The translations under genes and the position numbers were made by a program. The notes beneath the pieces were generated by a model. That model searched no databases. It was not told the origin of the DNA and worked only from the letters and a program-made list of their open reading frames with translations. Below, one piece after another: positions 22,056 through 33,928 of a stretch of 64,000 nt of DNA; the first letter of the stretch is position 1; each line of letters begins with the position of its first letter. The stretch is from Lunularia cruciata (Eukaryota > Streptophyta > Marchantiopsida > Lunulariales > Lunulariaceae): assembly GCA_948567375.1 (NCBI GenBank), contig OX419755.1, positions 50,796,291-50,860,290 of the forward strand. Direction: 5' to 3'.

Positions 22056-23237
22056 ACAACTGTCAACCTACTCCCAACACTAACATGGATAACTACCCAC
22101 GGTCCGTCATTGCTCGCCAGGGCTTCCGGTCTCAAGTTGCTATTCTATGTTACACTCACTTTTCTTCGTGAGGTCGCTGCTTGGGGAAGTGACTGGCAGT
22201 ATGCGCATGCGACATTTTACGGAGGAACTGATGCCTCTGGCACCATGGGTAAGCATTCCACTCTACTTTCTTGTAGGTATGTAGAAAGAAGTTATAAGTG
22301 GGTGAAACTGATCGGTTCATTTTCATGTTCTGCCTTTTCTCGGTCCTTAACTGCATTGCATGGCCTGCCTTGTAATGCAGCTGGTGCTTGTGGATACGGT
22401 GATCTTTACAGTCAAGGTTACGGTACCCACACCGCCGCTTTAAGCACAGCGCTTTTCCAAAGAGGTTTAAACTGCGGAGCTTGCTACGAAATGTACTGCG
22501 ATGCCCAGGCAGATGCCAAATGGTGTCTACATGGATCCCCTCATGTCACCATCACTGCCACCAACTTCTGTCCACCGAATTACGCCCTGCCCAGCAACAA
22601 TGGTGGATGGTGCAACCCACCCCGTGTTCACTTCGACATGGCCTACCCTGCTTTTCAGCAAATCGCCATTCCCCGAGCTGGCATCGTTCCTGTGAGATAT
22701 CGGAGGTGGGTGAGCCAGCTCTCAAATTTTAGTTACTATCCAACTGTTTCACGTCTGAGCTTATTAAGAAATCTCGACTGACTTTTAACGTGAAAAACTC
22801 TAACAAATGTCCTTGTGGTATTCCAGATGACATGCAAATTGTTCTAATTTTGAAATGTTTCATGCAATAAGAAGGTATTTCATGTGGGTACTACTGTAGC
22901 TGACATGCTCAAGTGGGTATAACATTGCAGTGTTTCATGTAACAAGAACGGGGGGATGCATTTTACTATGCACGGTAACCCCTACTTCAATCTGGTACTG
23001 GTCACCAATGTAGGTGGATCCGGGGAAGTACACTCGGTGTCCATGAAAGGGAGCAACACGGACTGGATTCCCATGCAGCAGAACTGGGGTCAAAATTGGC
23101 AGTGCCACCATAACTTCGTTGGACAGTCTATTTCTTTCATGGTGAGAAACGCCAACGGGAAAGTCGTGACCTCTAACAACGTTGCTGGCCAATACTGGCG
23201 ATTTGGCCAAACCTTTGAAGGAGGTAACTTCTGGTGA
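22056..23237 (+). CDS. Alpha-expansin (three visible exons; 5' start unresolved)
   Basis: Expansins loosen plant cell walls non-enzymatically at acid pH and are secreted. Exons 22056-22248, 22381-22705 and 22931-23237 join in frame (GT-AG introns 22249-22380 and 22706-22930) to 274 residues ending in TGA. Seen: a hydrophobic stretch (about residues 26-42) compatible with a signal peptide, then [30 protein letters not shown] (67-80), a GH45-like domain with conserved Cys and HFDMAYPAF (148-156), and a C-terminal Trp-containing domain ([15 protein letters not shown] to YWRFGQTF). Both intron positions (after GTM, and at VRYR) are those I know from land-plant EXPA genes. Oddities: no in-frame ATG exists between the upstream stop TAA (22035-22037) and the mature domain, so the start must lie in an upstream exon or has been lost. 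The usual second Arg of YRR becomes Ser at the exon 2/3 junction. No LTR insertion interrupts it. Confidence 0.9.
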
Positions 23238-25559
23238 TCGTGAAGACCCAACATTAAGTCTTCGCTCTGTGTATATCGTAGGCGCAAAAGAAAGAGTGAC
23301 AGGGAGGGAGAGAACCAGGGAAAGGAAGAAGCACATGAAGATGATGAGGGTTATTGTAGGTCCACAAACGCGCGGTTGTTGTCACGTTTGCGAACGTTCC
23401 CAACAGTGAAAATACACTATGAGTGTATTAATCCCGACAGGAAGGCAACATCTTATTTTTTGCTTCATTAGGTAGTTCACGATTCGAAGAACGGACAGAA
23501 GTTTGACTGGCCATGTAGTAGAGAAGAGCCCCAAGATTAGTTCACCGCTCCCGAGGCGAGCACATTGCCGCCCAGGAGAGATGGACTTTAGTACGTCCTT
23601 ATTCTATGTGCATGCTCACTACGTCGGGTTGCTGGGTCGCCTGGTAACAAGGAACCAGATAAATGCCTTAGTAAACTAGCAACCTGCTATACATCGTTGA
23701 AGTAAACGAGTTGCGGATTCGGAGCTACGGCGAGTAAACCGGAAGGTGAGCATGCCCCTGGTAAGAGTTGATTTCTTGGAACAGTGAACTTTATAGCACT
23801 TCGTATCTGCCAATGTAACAATGAGGTTTTCAGTTGAGTCTTCCGGGCCTCTGTTCTCCAATGCGATCTGAGATCCAAATTCTCACTCCTAACCGTTTCG
23901 AGCGATCCACTTTAATAACTTGCTGCAAAATTCGGAGCACCGTAGCATATCAGCACTGTTTATGTCCACGAGCTGCCTTCGTGCACTATGAATAGCAGTA
24001 CTACTGTAAGCAAAGCTAGTCTCAAAGCAGCTCACGTCTGTACATCAGCTGAAGGCACAGCATTATGGAAACGCTGACTGATGGACGAAATGTTTTAACA
24101 CTCGGACGAAGACCTCTTGTTACTTAGTAGTTATCAACTTTCTTGCCGTAGCCTGTTTAACTAGGGAGGCCGTCGCGATATACGTGCATGTTCTTAACTT
24201 GTCATCAGTTTTCTCCAAGCTCCTTGCATCACTTAGCGAATGACATTGTCTCGACACTAACTTTATTGTAGAATGCAAACCTACGTCTCCGATCAATCAC
24301 TGCTGGTCGCTGCACTGTCTCCCTACGGCTAAGGCTCCGCTTCAGTGGAACAATCAGCTGGTTCTGGAGAAAAGAGCGCACGCTGTAGGGAAGGACTGAT
24401 ATAGACAATTCTACAGTGTTTCACGGTAGTTTTATCATGAAGTAACGAGCAGGATGAAAGTTATCCGTCAACACGCACATTAATAACCTGGGAGATAATT
24501 TACCCTACCTAACGAGAGTGAACGATCTCAAGCAAGACACAGATACATGACTTAAAGTGAACTAAGAATGGCAACTTACAGTCACACTAGCACTCACTCA
24601 TGCCTGATAGTGAAGCGTGGGCTACCATAGTCAAACATTCCGTTCGATATCAAAGCAAGAATCTCCATATATACTTTATCGTTTCTCGCAGAATGTATGA
24701 TCTCCGAAATATGGCCGACTTTGCTAACTTTGCTAACTTCATTAATTGTATTACCAATTTTTACGATTTTCAATTCACCGTTTTTCAACAAGCATTGCCC
24801 ACATCTGTCAGTTGTAGCGTAGTGAAGAACCTTGTTCATACTTAAACCGACTCCATTTTTTTTCTTGAATAGATTATCCACTCGGATAGTAGCCTACTGT
24901 GAATTAAACAATGTGTTCTTAAACATCCTAGATCTGAAATTAATAACATAGGAGAGGAAAGGATAAATAGCACTTAACCTGGATAAATTAAATGTCAATT
25001 AGCTTGAGAACTTTTAACTTAGGTTTAAGAACAAATAGAGAATAATAAAATTAACCACTTGATTTTAGGAAAAAAAACTTAATTACTTCCTATTTAAAAA
25101 ATGGTATGCCTCCAAACAGTATTTCGCATAAACAAAATGGAAATATCGATATAATAAAAATTCAAGGTACATTATTTAGTGTAATTTTTATAACCTATTA
25201 GATCCTGATTCCAAACGTAACATCTTGCAAGGATGATGTATATCTACAACAATATCTAAATTTCCTAAATCTTCAAGAGGTGAAATATAACTTTTGTACC
25301 TTGTTCTCACTTATTATATTATGAAATTATGGAAATAGATAGATAGGAAATTTTGAAATCTTAGAAAGATGAACTACCTTTTCTCATGCTCGTCTCCTCA
25401 TTTATTCAAAATAATCATCTTTTGATCTAGAAAAGAATGGAAACATTCTCTAGCAGCAACCAAGTATGCTTGTTTAACAATAAGGATTACTAGGGTATGC
25501 ACCTTGCATCATCCCCAGGGTTTACCTTAACATGCGAGTTTAGTAATAGAATGCAATTT
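23238..25559. other. Downstream of expansin; no recognised gene
   Basis: The first part (to about 24.6 kb) has the same higher-complexity composition as the expansin region. An 8-bp inverted repeat AATACACT-ATG-AGTGTATT lies at 23411-23429, about 175 bp past the stop. A 95-codon minus-strand frame (24594-24881) has an ATG but no recognisable motif. From 24.9 kb the sequence becomes AT-rich. No clear polyadenylation signal was identified. Confidence 0.4.
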
Positions 25560-25591
25560 CCGGTCGTTGGGGTCATAACCTGAACGACCGG
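25560..25591. repeat. 9-bp hairpin next to telomeric repeat
   Basis: The arms CCGGTCGTT (25560-25568) and AACGACCGG (25583-25591) are exact complements. The telomeric block starts 7 bp downstream. Confidence 0.8.
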
Positions 25592-25597
25592 TAAGAG

Positions 25598-25644
25598 TTT
25601 AGGGTTTAGGGTTTAGGGTCTAAACCCTAAACCCCTAAACCCTA
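25598..25644. repeat. Interstitial telomeric repeat, fold-back
   Basis: Three units of TTTAGGG (25598-25618) are followed directly by the complementary strand motif: CTAAACCC, TAAACCCC, TAAACCCT (to 25644). TTTAGGG is the usual land-plant telomere unit. Here the two orientations meet head-on and can fold into a hairpin. Confidence 0.95.
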
Positions 25645-26000
25645 TTACTAGTACATCTATTTTGCTTTCCGAGTCTCATGTTGCCTGTTTCTTGTCCGGT
25701 TCCAGAGGCAAACTTCACTGTTACTACCTCTAGTATACCTACTTTAGATATAATTGTCCGGCTAATTAAATTGAAAGCTATTTCCCCATTTTCAAGCAGC
25801 ACAACCTCATGGTGCTTGATATTCTTGCAACGCGTCTTGCCAAAGAATTGGATTGGTAAGGGATTTTCCATCACAACGTTGGGCCTAAGCCCAACCTGCC
25901 CCATACACGCAGTCAACCTTCCCACCAATTTGCCTTGAAGATTTTGAATAACTCTTTGTTCAAACACCTTTAAATTCTTATTGACACTCATGGAAAGCAT
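25635..26000 (-). CDS. Hypothetical open frame, 121 codons
   Basis: It runs from an ATG at 25998-26000 to a stop within the telomeric-repeat border. The product is basic and mixed, with segments such as KNIKHHEVVLLENGEIAFNL and VTVKFASGTG that look more protein-like than the random frames around it. I recognise no family, no signal peptide and no membrane segment. It could be a fragment of a gene or transposon captured beside the telomeric block, or chance. The ending inside repeat DNA argues against a complete native gene. Confidence 0.2.
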   Translation of the reverse strand: MLSMSVNKNLKVFEQRVIQNLQGKLVGRLTACMGQVGLRPNVVMENPLPIQFFGKTRCKNIKHHEVVLLENGEIAFNLISRTIISKVGILEVVTVKFASGTGQETGNMRLGKQNRCTSNRV

Positions 26001-27635
26001 AAGAGTATGAGAAGAAACAGAGTAAGTTGTTAGAGCTAAAAAAAAGAATTAAAAGTTGCTTGGACTATATGGACAAAGCCTGTAAATATCTTAGGTTACC
26101 TAAACACTATTATATTTTTATCTCAAAGCAGACATCTGGTCCTGCAAAAGTGTCTCCACACACATATATGTAAGCAGATGTGACTTAAAACACTCAAATG
26201 AATCTTGTTTCTATTCATGTCGCCAGTTTCTGTCGTCCGGCTTCCGAGGCAGGTTGGGGACGACTAACGGAGAGTATGGACTATGAACGGGGAAGACAGA
26301 CTATACTACCTACAATTTTACTATAGGGACCTACCCTTTTACAATAGGCAACAATCACCTTTAAAAGGTAAGTAAGATTGGACTCTAAATCTCACTGATA
26401 CTTAATATCACAACAAAATTGCAAATCTTGGTCACCTTGGACAAAATATAACAGTTTATTATCATTATAAAAAGAAACTCTAACGCCTATATTTTTTTTT
26501 ATCGACATAGGATATTTTTGAAAAAATAAATGTTTTCATTCCTTAATAAAACCTCAATAAAATTATCATAAGATTCTAACAAAAAGTGAATTACTACTAT
26601 CCAAATTTGACATTTGACTTCATCTTTCAAGATGTCAATAGAAAATCAATCAAAGATTAAGTATTTTTCATCATTTTATACAAGAGAAAACCAAAAATAA
26701 TAAATACTCACCTCAAAACTTGTAGAAAATTATATTTATGGTGTGAATTTAGGTATAAGTGTGATAAGTGTGAATGAGATAGAAAATAGTTATTTATTAA
26801 ATATTCATTCAGATTTAATAATTTGAATTTGAATTTCTAAATATGGTTTTTCATGTTTTTAACTGTGGTTTTAATTTCCATTCGGATATCTTGCATTAAG
26901 AAGGTCAAAGTTGAAAGACAAAAGTGTGATTAGAAGTGAAGAGAAATGTAGCATTTGGGATTTATTATTATTATATCCTATTCAACATCTTGGGATGGAC
27001 TGCCCTAGAAAAGAGGACAGTATCACCTCATAAAAAAACAAAAATCAATCTCATTACAAATTTATTCCAAATTATTCTTGAAGGTGGTGGTTCATTCTAT
27101 TCCAAAGGTCCCTTCATGCCAAAAAATACTACTCTGAATTGTATATTACCCTTAACCCCAAAAGAATCCTTGTATTGATTAATTGACCCACATTTTGTTT
27201 TTGTAGTACATTTAATGTGCCAAGTCACCCTTAACCATTCAATATTTGCATTGCTTATTTAGAACTCCAAGGATCAAACACCCTATATAGGTGTGAAGAT
27301 CTTCCTATACTCAAGCACATGCATTCCAACTACAAGGTTCCTCATCAATACTCAACAAAGTAATTAAATTGATTACTCAATGTGTAGAAAAACAACAATA
27401 GAGAGTTGAATGGTCTCATTGCTAATTCTTTGATTACCAAAAAGTGAACCTATATCACATTGTGTTGAAGCCCTATATACATTTTACTACTTCTCAACAA
27501 AGAGACTCATTGGTTAAGTGAAAAATTGGAAATCTACTAATTAGATTTGCATCATCCATCACTAAACATATATAATTATCTTACCTTATCCTAATGTAGT
27601 TTAATTCAGTATCTTCCACATGTTAAGGAAGGTGT
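26001..27635. other. AT-rich DNA, no recognised gene
   Basis: I see no domain, terminal repeat or long frame here. A small palindromic TATA-like segment CACCCTATATAGGTGTG lies near 27269-27285. Confidence 0.4.
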
Positions 27636-27639
27636 GAGG

Positions 27640-28680
27640 TCTCTCTTGATTATGACTTGCAAAATTACCCATCCTTTGACTTACAATCCCAAAGGTCTTC
27701 AACTACAAGAGGTTTCTACCACCACAAAGGGATTCTATGCCAAAGGTCTTCCTCTACTAAGGTGTCTTCCACTATGAAGGCCTTCCACACCATGGTTCAC
27801 CTATACTTAGAATATTTACATTTATCAAAGTCTTTGGCTACACATGACCTACCGCTTAAAGGTCTCTAACTACCAATCAAGATCTTTGGCTACATTACTA
27901 TGAAGAGCTACCTTTGCATCTAAAACTTTTAATTAGCATATCTATCTTCTCCTTGTAGTATGTGACTTGAAAAGTAGAGTATCTATTGGTTTGGAAAATT
28001 TCTTGTTGGTATGGTCTTGTAGTCAAACCACCAACTGATCAAATTGTTCTTTCAATTAGACCTTTGTTTCTAGAGTCTACATTTATAGCTTTAGCTTGTG
28101 GAGTTTGGTACAATGTGGCCTTACTTCTATTGACTTGTTTGTGAAGCACACTTGTTGGTCCTTTGTCTCTTCCATTTGTTGGAGTATCTTTGTCTTCTCC
28201 TCTATTAGGCCAATGAAAATTGCATATAGTTTGGCCATGAATTCTTCCCTCATCTAGCCTCCTTCTCCTCATCCTTCTTCTTCAATTCATCTTGTACTTA
28301 TTGAGATGAAGATTCACTTTGGTGTGGTAGTTATTCCATTGCACCTCTATTTTTACCATGCTCACATTGGTTGGATCTAATTTTCTTTGGATGCTAGCTA
28401 CCTCATCTTGAGCATTCAATTATTCCTCAAACTCTTGCTGCTTTTGATTTTGCTCAAGCCAAAGAACTCTAAATTCTCCTTGCAACTTTTTGATGTCTCT
28501 TTTTGTTGTATTAGAAGTGAAGTAGTCTACATCTTTGCCTCAAAGTTCTCATGCATTAGAGCATTGATTTTCTTGGCATCCTCCTTGTACTTGCTCCACA
28601 TCTTCTCAATTTTTTCTTTTGCCTTGGCTTGCTTTTCCTTTCTTGAGTAGGAGTACTTATGAAGTCTTTGTACAAGAGAG
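27640..28680 (-). pseudogene. Coiled-coil transposon protein remnant
   Basis: Minus-strand frames give charged, helix-favouring blocks: KEKQAKAKEKIEKMWSKYKE (about 28580-28650), then EEFMAKLYAIFIGLIEEKTK and QQMEETKDQQVCF (about 28110-28240). They are separated by stops and frameshifts. The pattern of a Lys/Glu-rich coiled coil without polymerase domains resembles the C elements at 42.8-49.6 kb, but I could not align the two by eye. The left part (27650-27870) has loosely repeated AAAGGTCTTC/CTACNAAGG words. Host structural protein is an alternative, less likely given the decay. Confidence 0.35.
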
Positions 28681-28848
28681 GTACAATTGGTGACATATGG
28701 GTAGAAGTCTTGATAAATTGGAAAAATCTACTCCATCAGCTCCAAGACTGGTCCCACTTAATCTATAACAAACTCTAATCACTCTACTTTTTGGGTTGGG
28801 CATTCTTAGAGTTGGAAGAATAGTACATCCATCACTACTGGTATTTCA

Positions 28849-28851
<3 letters not shown>

Positions 28852-28906
<55 letters not shown>
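28852..28906. repeat. (AT)n microsatellite
   Basis: About 27 uninterrupted AT dinucleotides. Confidence 0.98.
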
Positions 28907-28909
<3 letters not shown>

Positions 28910-29340
28910 TGCTATCAACATCATACATTATAGAAGAAAAACTCATATAGAAAATTAAACATGAACTTTAAAATACCACAATTAATAAATTCAATCACAC
29001 ACTCGACTTGGATTACAAATAGAACTCTCAACTCAATAAAATGCCAACAACATTCATTGATTACACTATCAAGCCACACCCACTCTAGCTAAGAGACTCC
29101 AACCCTAATGGTGCCACGAATAGTCTACCTGATGTACAAATGGTATCTCTAACAATAGCTATAACAAAAACAATTTGGTGGCCATTAAGTAATCTTGGAG
29201 CAACTACTAATATAACTATGATTGCCAAGACTAACACTCTAACCTCTACACAAACTAGCTTTGGTGCCACAAATGTCATGATAGGTATTGCTCTTCAAGG
29301 TTCATTTCCTTTCCCTTTAATGTCAATCTTATCTTTTATC

Positions 29341-29913
29341 TTACCTTTGACTGACATATTCTTCTTCTTCTACTTTCTTCTTGTCCTCCAAAGGCCTTCC
29401 TTCTTCCTTATCAATCTCTGCTTGTACTTCATCATTGAGTGATGGGCATTTTTCTTTGGGTGCTCTTTTTTCCTTATCCTTTGTAACCAAAGGTCTTGCT
29501 TCTTCATCATGTGTGCTTTTGGTGCAAACTACACTTCTCACCCAAAGGTCTTCTTCCTTGTTTGCCTGAGGCTGCTGAAGCTCTTCTCTACTTGATTCCC
29601 CTTTTGCTGGTGCAAATTATGCATCTTTGTATTGCTCATTGTTCTCCTCTTCTTTTGAAAACTATCCCACAAGTGTGAGGAAGTTCTCCTTTTCTTATCC
29701 TTCTTCACTATTGGTATCTTTGGCCTCTCTTTCCAAAGACCCCTTGATTACTTGATGGTTCTTCCTTGCCCTCTTCACCTTTACCTTGAACCTTGAAGGT
29801 ATCACTCTTTTTTTCTTATTAAAGGTTATGGTATTACTTGCTTCTTCTAAAGATTCAAATTTACTTGGTTTTATATATTCCTCAATGGCCAATTTGTACT
29901 TTTGATACATCAT
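29341..29913 (-). pseudogene. Lys/Glu-rich transposon open-frame remnant
   Basis: Two minus-strand frames (29695-29913 and 29341-29541) read as one charged, low-complexity protein with a frame break. The first has YQKYKLAIEEYIKPSKFES and a basic KVKVKRARKNHQ stretch; the second has EKRAPKEKCPSLNDEVQAE and LEDKKKVEEEE. They lie upstream, in the minus-strand sense, of the coiled-coil remnant at 27640-28680, and may be the N-terminal side of the same element. I recognise no named domain. Confidence 0.3.
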
Positions 29914-30129
29914 CCTCCTTTCAAGCTATGATGCAAAGACTTGATTTTCATAAGGTTAAATTTGATTAGACCTAATGAAAAATTCAAGTATAACATCAAG
30001 ATAGGAATTATCAATTAGGTTTCCTAGCACATTTGAGTAAGACATCTAAGAATAGTTAGTCCCAAGATAGGAATGTTGTCAATACAACAAACCATAGAGC
30101 AAGCTTTGGAATAAGATATTCTTATTTTT

Positions 30130-31580
30130 TTGGTGTGGATGAAGCAGATTGCACAGGGAGAATCCCATGGGTACTAGAAGCCTCATCAAGCAATGCTTGA
30201 TCAAATATTTTAAGAGTTTGTAGATGTATTTTTGGATGATCTGCCAAAGGGATTATCCTTTGATCATGGTATGCCCTTCAAGTTTGAATTATTATCAATA
30301 AGTACTCTAGTGAGTAGACCAATCTATTGGCATTCACCAAAAGAGTTGGATGAGCTTCAAAAAATAAAGATAAAGTTGTTAGAGAAGGATTTCATACAGC
30401 ATAGTACATCTCTTGGGGGGCATCTATAATTTTTGTCCCAAAGAAAGATGGAGGACTTTGCTTCTATATTGATTACCGTTGCCTCAAAAAAAAATAGTGA
30501 AGATAGCATATCACTTGCCTCAAATTGTTGACTTGCTAGATCAATTAAGTGTAGCACAATACTTCTACAAGTTGGATCTCCAAAACATATATTTGCAGAT
30601 TCCCATTGATAGAGAGGATTCCCAAAAGATTGCATTTTGCACAAGGTTTGGGCTTTTGGAATGGAGAGTTGTACCTCTCGGGCTCACTAAAGCTCTAGTA
30701 ATCTTCATGGATCAAATGTATTGGGTGTTGGATGTGCTATTGGATTTGTACATGGTGTTCTTCTTGGATGATATTTTAATCTATAGCAAGATGGAGGAAA
30801 AACATGAAAATCATGTGTGAGAAGTACTAAGACAACCATGTCAATGGAAGTTTTATTTGAAGAAGTCAAAGTGTGTATTTTGGCAGAAGGAAATTACCTT
30901 CTTGGATCACAAGATCTCATCAAAGTGGATCAAGATGGAAAAGGAGAAAATCAAGGTTATTATTGATTGGCCTACTCTAAAGGATGCCATAAAAGTATGG
31001 GCATTTAATCAATTTGTAAAGTTTAACCAATGGTTCATCTACTATTATGCTCATATGGCCGCACCATTGATAGACCTCTTGGGGAAGACCTCAAGCTTTC
31101 AATGGACCACCAAGCACAAATAAGCATTCCAAAAGTGAAACATATGGTGTCTTCAAGACCATTCTTCAACTATAGTATCCTCAACTACCTTGTGTGATTG
31201 ATTCTGAAACCTTCTAACTTTACCATTGGAGTTATCTTGTAGCAAGAATTTCCAAATGAGTTACATCCCATTGCCTTTGTGTCTTGCCAACTAAAAATTG
31301 CAAAAATTAAATACTTTGTTCAGATTGAGAGCAATAGGTAATGATATATACCACCAAGGTATGGATGCATTATCTATTGGGAAAACAAATGATCATGCAA
31401 ATTGATCACAAACTCTTGTTGTATACATTACATTTGGAGAACAAGGAGAGTCAACATTATTGATGGGAGGAACAACTATTATTGTTAGATGTCAAATCTC
31501 CAATCATGATGACCTTATTTGAAGTCTTTTACTTTCATCATAGTGTCACGTTGTAGTTTTCATTTCCTATGAAAAGGTAA
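30130..31580 (+). pseudogene. Family 2 pol fragment (RT and RNase H)
   Basis: Plus-strand frames show DDLPKGLSFDHGMPFKFELL, SRPIYWHSPKELDELQ, LLEKDFIQHSTS, then (after a break) LPQIVDLLDQLSVAQYF, YKLDLQNIYLQIPIDRED, the catalytic box FFLDDILIYSKM, and WPTLKDAIKVWAFNQF. A much decayed RNase H region follows to about 31580. This parallels the RT at 12485-13564 and lacks that copy's 16-bp array and duplication. Neither gag nor a convincing LTR is attached. In-frame stops and shifts make it non-functional. Confidence 0.85.
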
Positions 31581-31589
31581 ATTGGTGTG

Positions 31590-31800
31590 GTTTATCTCCG
31601 TAAAGATGAAGTAGGTTGTATGATGGATCCCATGGTTGAGTTATTGCCATGTAAGCAATCTATGTACATATACACAATTGGCCACATAGATTATGGTCTT
31701 CTCTTCTTTGAGAGCTCTTATATATAAAGGTGATGGAGAGTTGGGAGGAAGGTGTGTTTTAGTTTGAGGAGTCTCGAGCGAGAAGACATTGGGAATGAGA
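31590..31800 (+). mobile_element. LTR-like promoter segment
   Basis: The sequence has the look of a U3/R junction: a TATA box TTATATATAAAGG (31718-31730), a purine-rich transcribed start, and upstream GGATCCCATGGTTGAG...GCCATGTAAGCAATCTA. A related block occurs near 61965-62015 (ATAGATCCTATGGTTGTG, GCCATGTGAGCAATCTAAA). I could not find the TG/CA ends or a flanking duplication, so boundaries are rough. Confidence 0.4.
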
Positions 31801-33928
31801 GTTGTAGCACAGAGCAAGAATTAGAATGTGGGAGAAAGATTTGACCAAGAGATGTCCCATGCTCCAAATCTACCACTCCTGAATCCTTTTCTCATCAAGC
31901 TTTAGATTCTACACCGTGATGACTTATAGGATTGGATAGTGGTACGTTTTGGGGCGGTATTCACGGAGTCAATGATGAAAAACCTAGATCCTATTGTCCT
32001 TCTGGTACTTACTTATGAGGAAGTCTAGGACTTGACAATTTATATGCTTTTGTAGATGGAGAAATACTCAATTTTGCTCATGAGCTTCAAGGTGGAGTTG
32101 TGGTGTCCACTTGTCAAAAAGTGAAGGACTAAATGACAAAATTTTAGGAGATTGGGTTCCAAGAGGAGAAGTCAGGAATTCTTTTACCATCAAAGGAGTT
32201 TGGGGAGGGTATTTGAGGAGAAGAGATCAAGGTTGGAGAGAGAAGCTAATATGCTATAATTTAGAGACTAACATTGAATGATTTGAGCTAACTATATGGG
32301 AGATATGATTGATTGAATTAAGGGGAGTAGAATTCATACCCAAGAGCACAAAATAGTTGATTTAGAGAGCTTTATGAGACATCTTCATGATCTATTAGTT
32401 GGGTTGGAGAGTTGAAAAAGTGTTTATATTGCTTAGTTCAAGAAATTTTAGGTTTTGGTTAATCTCAAATTAGATTTGGCCATTGAAGTTGGAGCTTTGG
32501 AAAGTGAGGAGTTGGTGATGAGATGTTGATCAAGTTTGAAGAATTGGTCGCTCCTAAAGTTGTGGTCTGAATCACCTTATGAAAACTTCTAGTATTGTTA
32601 GTGGCTAGGGTTAGCACTATTTTGCAAAGGTTTCATGTGAATTCCTCAAATAGACAGTTTAGGGTGTTGGATCAAGCATACTTGAATCTGTAGAGCTCAC
32701 AAGTTAGCCTAGCTCAGGAATTGATCCATATCTAGGATTTGGGGTTGGATTAGTGTACTCAACTTTATAGAGGTTTAGAAAAGGGCAGAACTAGCTATTG
32801 TGGAAAGTTTAGTTAAATTTGGGTCCATAAAGAGTGAGAGATGATGCAAAAATTCTATTGAAAATACTATCATAAGCTCAGTAGATCATTTCTATCTTTT
32901 ATCATGATTGAGTGTTAGTTCTCTTATTTGTGGGTCTATGATTGAGGCTTTTAGGTTGCTAGAGTGTTTTAAGGATTTATTGCACCTTTGATCCAGAAAT
33001 CTAGGGAAAGCTATCTAGAACTAGGAGCAAACCCTAAAGTAGGGATTTCAAAATTACAATAACTACAAAAAGATTGGCCAAATTTGAGAGCTTGTTAGGG
33101 AAGGTGTATTGATTAGATTGTGGCTTATTTTATATCATTGGAAAGCTTATCTCACAAGCTTTCCATGGAATTCTAAAACATTGGAATAAAAATCACATAG
33201 AGAAATTTATGCCCATCTGAGTTATAAAGAATTTTTTCATAAAAAAAACATATAATTACCCCACTTGGAGTACAAATTGGTTGAAGGCTCAAGTACATAT
33301 TGGAAGAAGCTTGGAGTACAGGTTGAATTTATTTTGATGATATAGCAAGAGTGCTCTGAAGCTCAATTCCAACAAAAAGCACAAAGGGTTGTTGCTGAAT
33401 TCTTGTGATTGGATACTCTCTATGCTTGCATGCCTATTTGTACGCCCAATTGGTTTGGATTGGTGTGCAGGCATTGCGCTTAGGTTCTTTTCTTCTAGGA
33501 GTGTTGTATATTTCTCTTTGGTAATGCTTGAAGTGATGACCCATAGACCACAAGTGCATGTTATGATGATAGGTTAGGTTGCTTGTTACTACCCTACCTG
33601 ATAGCAAAACCTAGAAAGAAATGTTCTACTAGTTGGGTTCTACGCATGCTCAAACTAGTAGAGACAAGTTTATCAACAACCACTGATCTATAGGCTCCAC
33701 AAATAGGCACCTAGTGTGTTCCCAAAGAGAGAAAAGTAAGAATGATAGTTGGTGAACTCGACATGAAACTTTTGGGGTGGAGAGTAAGAAAGGAGGTTGT
33801 TGGTGGACATGGATAGGAGATTAGACAAGAGTATAGGAGATTTGGGTGCTAGTAGCTTAGGAGAGGCACACACATTATAGTTTGATCCGGCTGTAGCACA
33901 AATGTTCCAAGCATTTGTATTATATATG
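31801..33928. other. Unassigned, probably transposon-derived DNA
   Basis: About 2.1 kb with no long frame on either strand and no recognised domain. Its composition and lack of coding capacity suggest old transposon sequence. Nothing further can be supported. Confidence 0.4.

Noticed and set aside
22935-23336. 133-codon minus-strand open frame
   Set aside because: It is antisense to expansin exon 3, whose protein sequence is clearly conserved on the plus strand.
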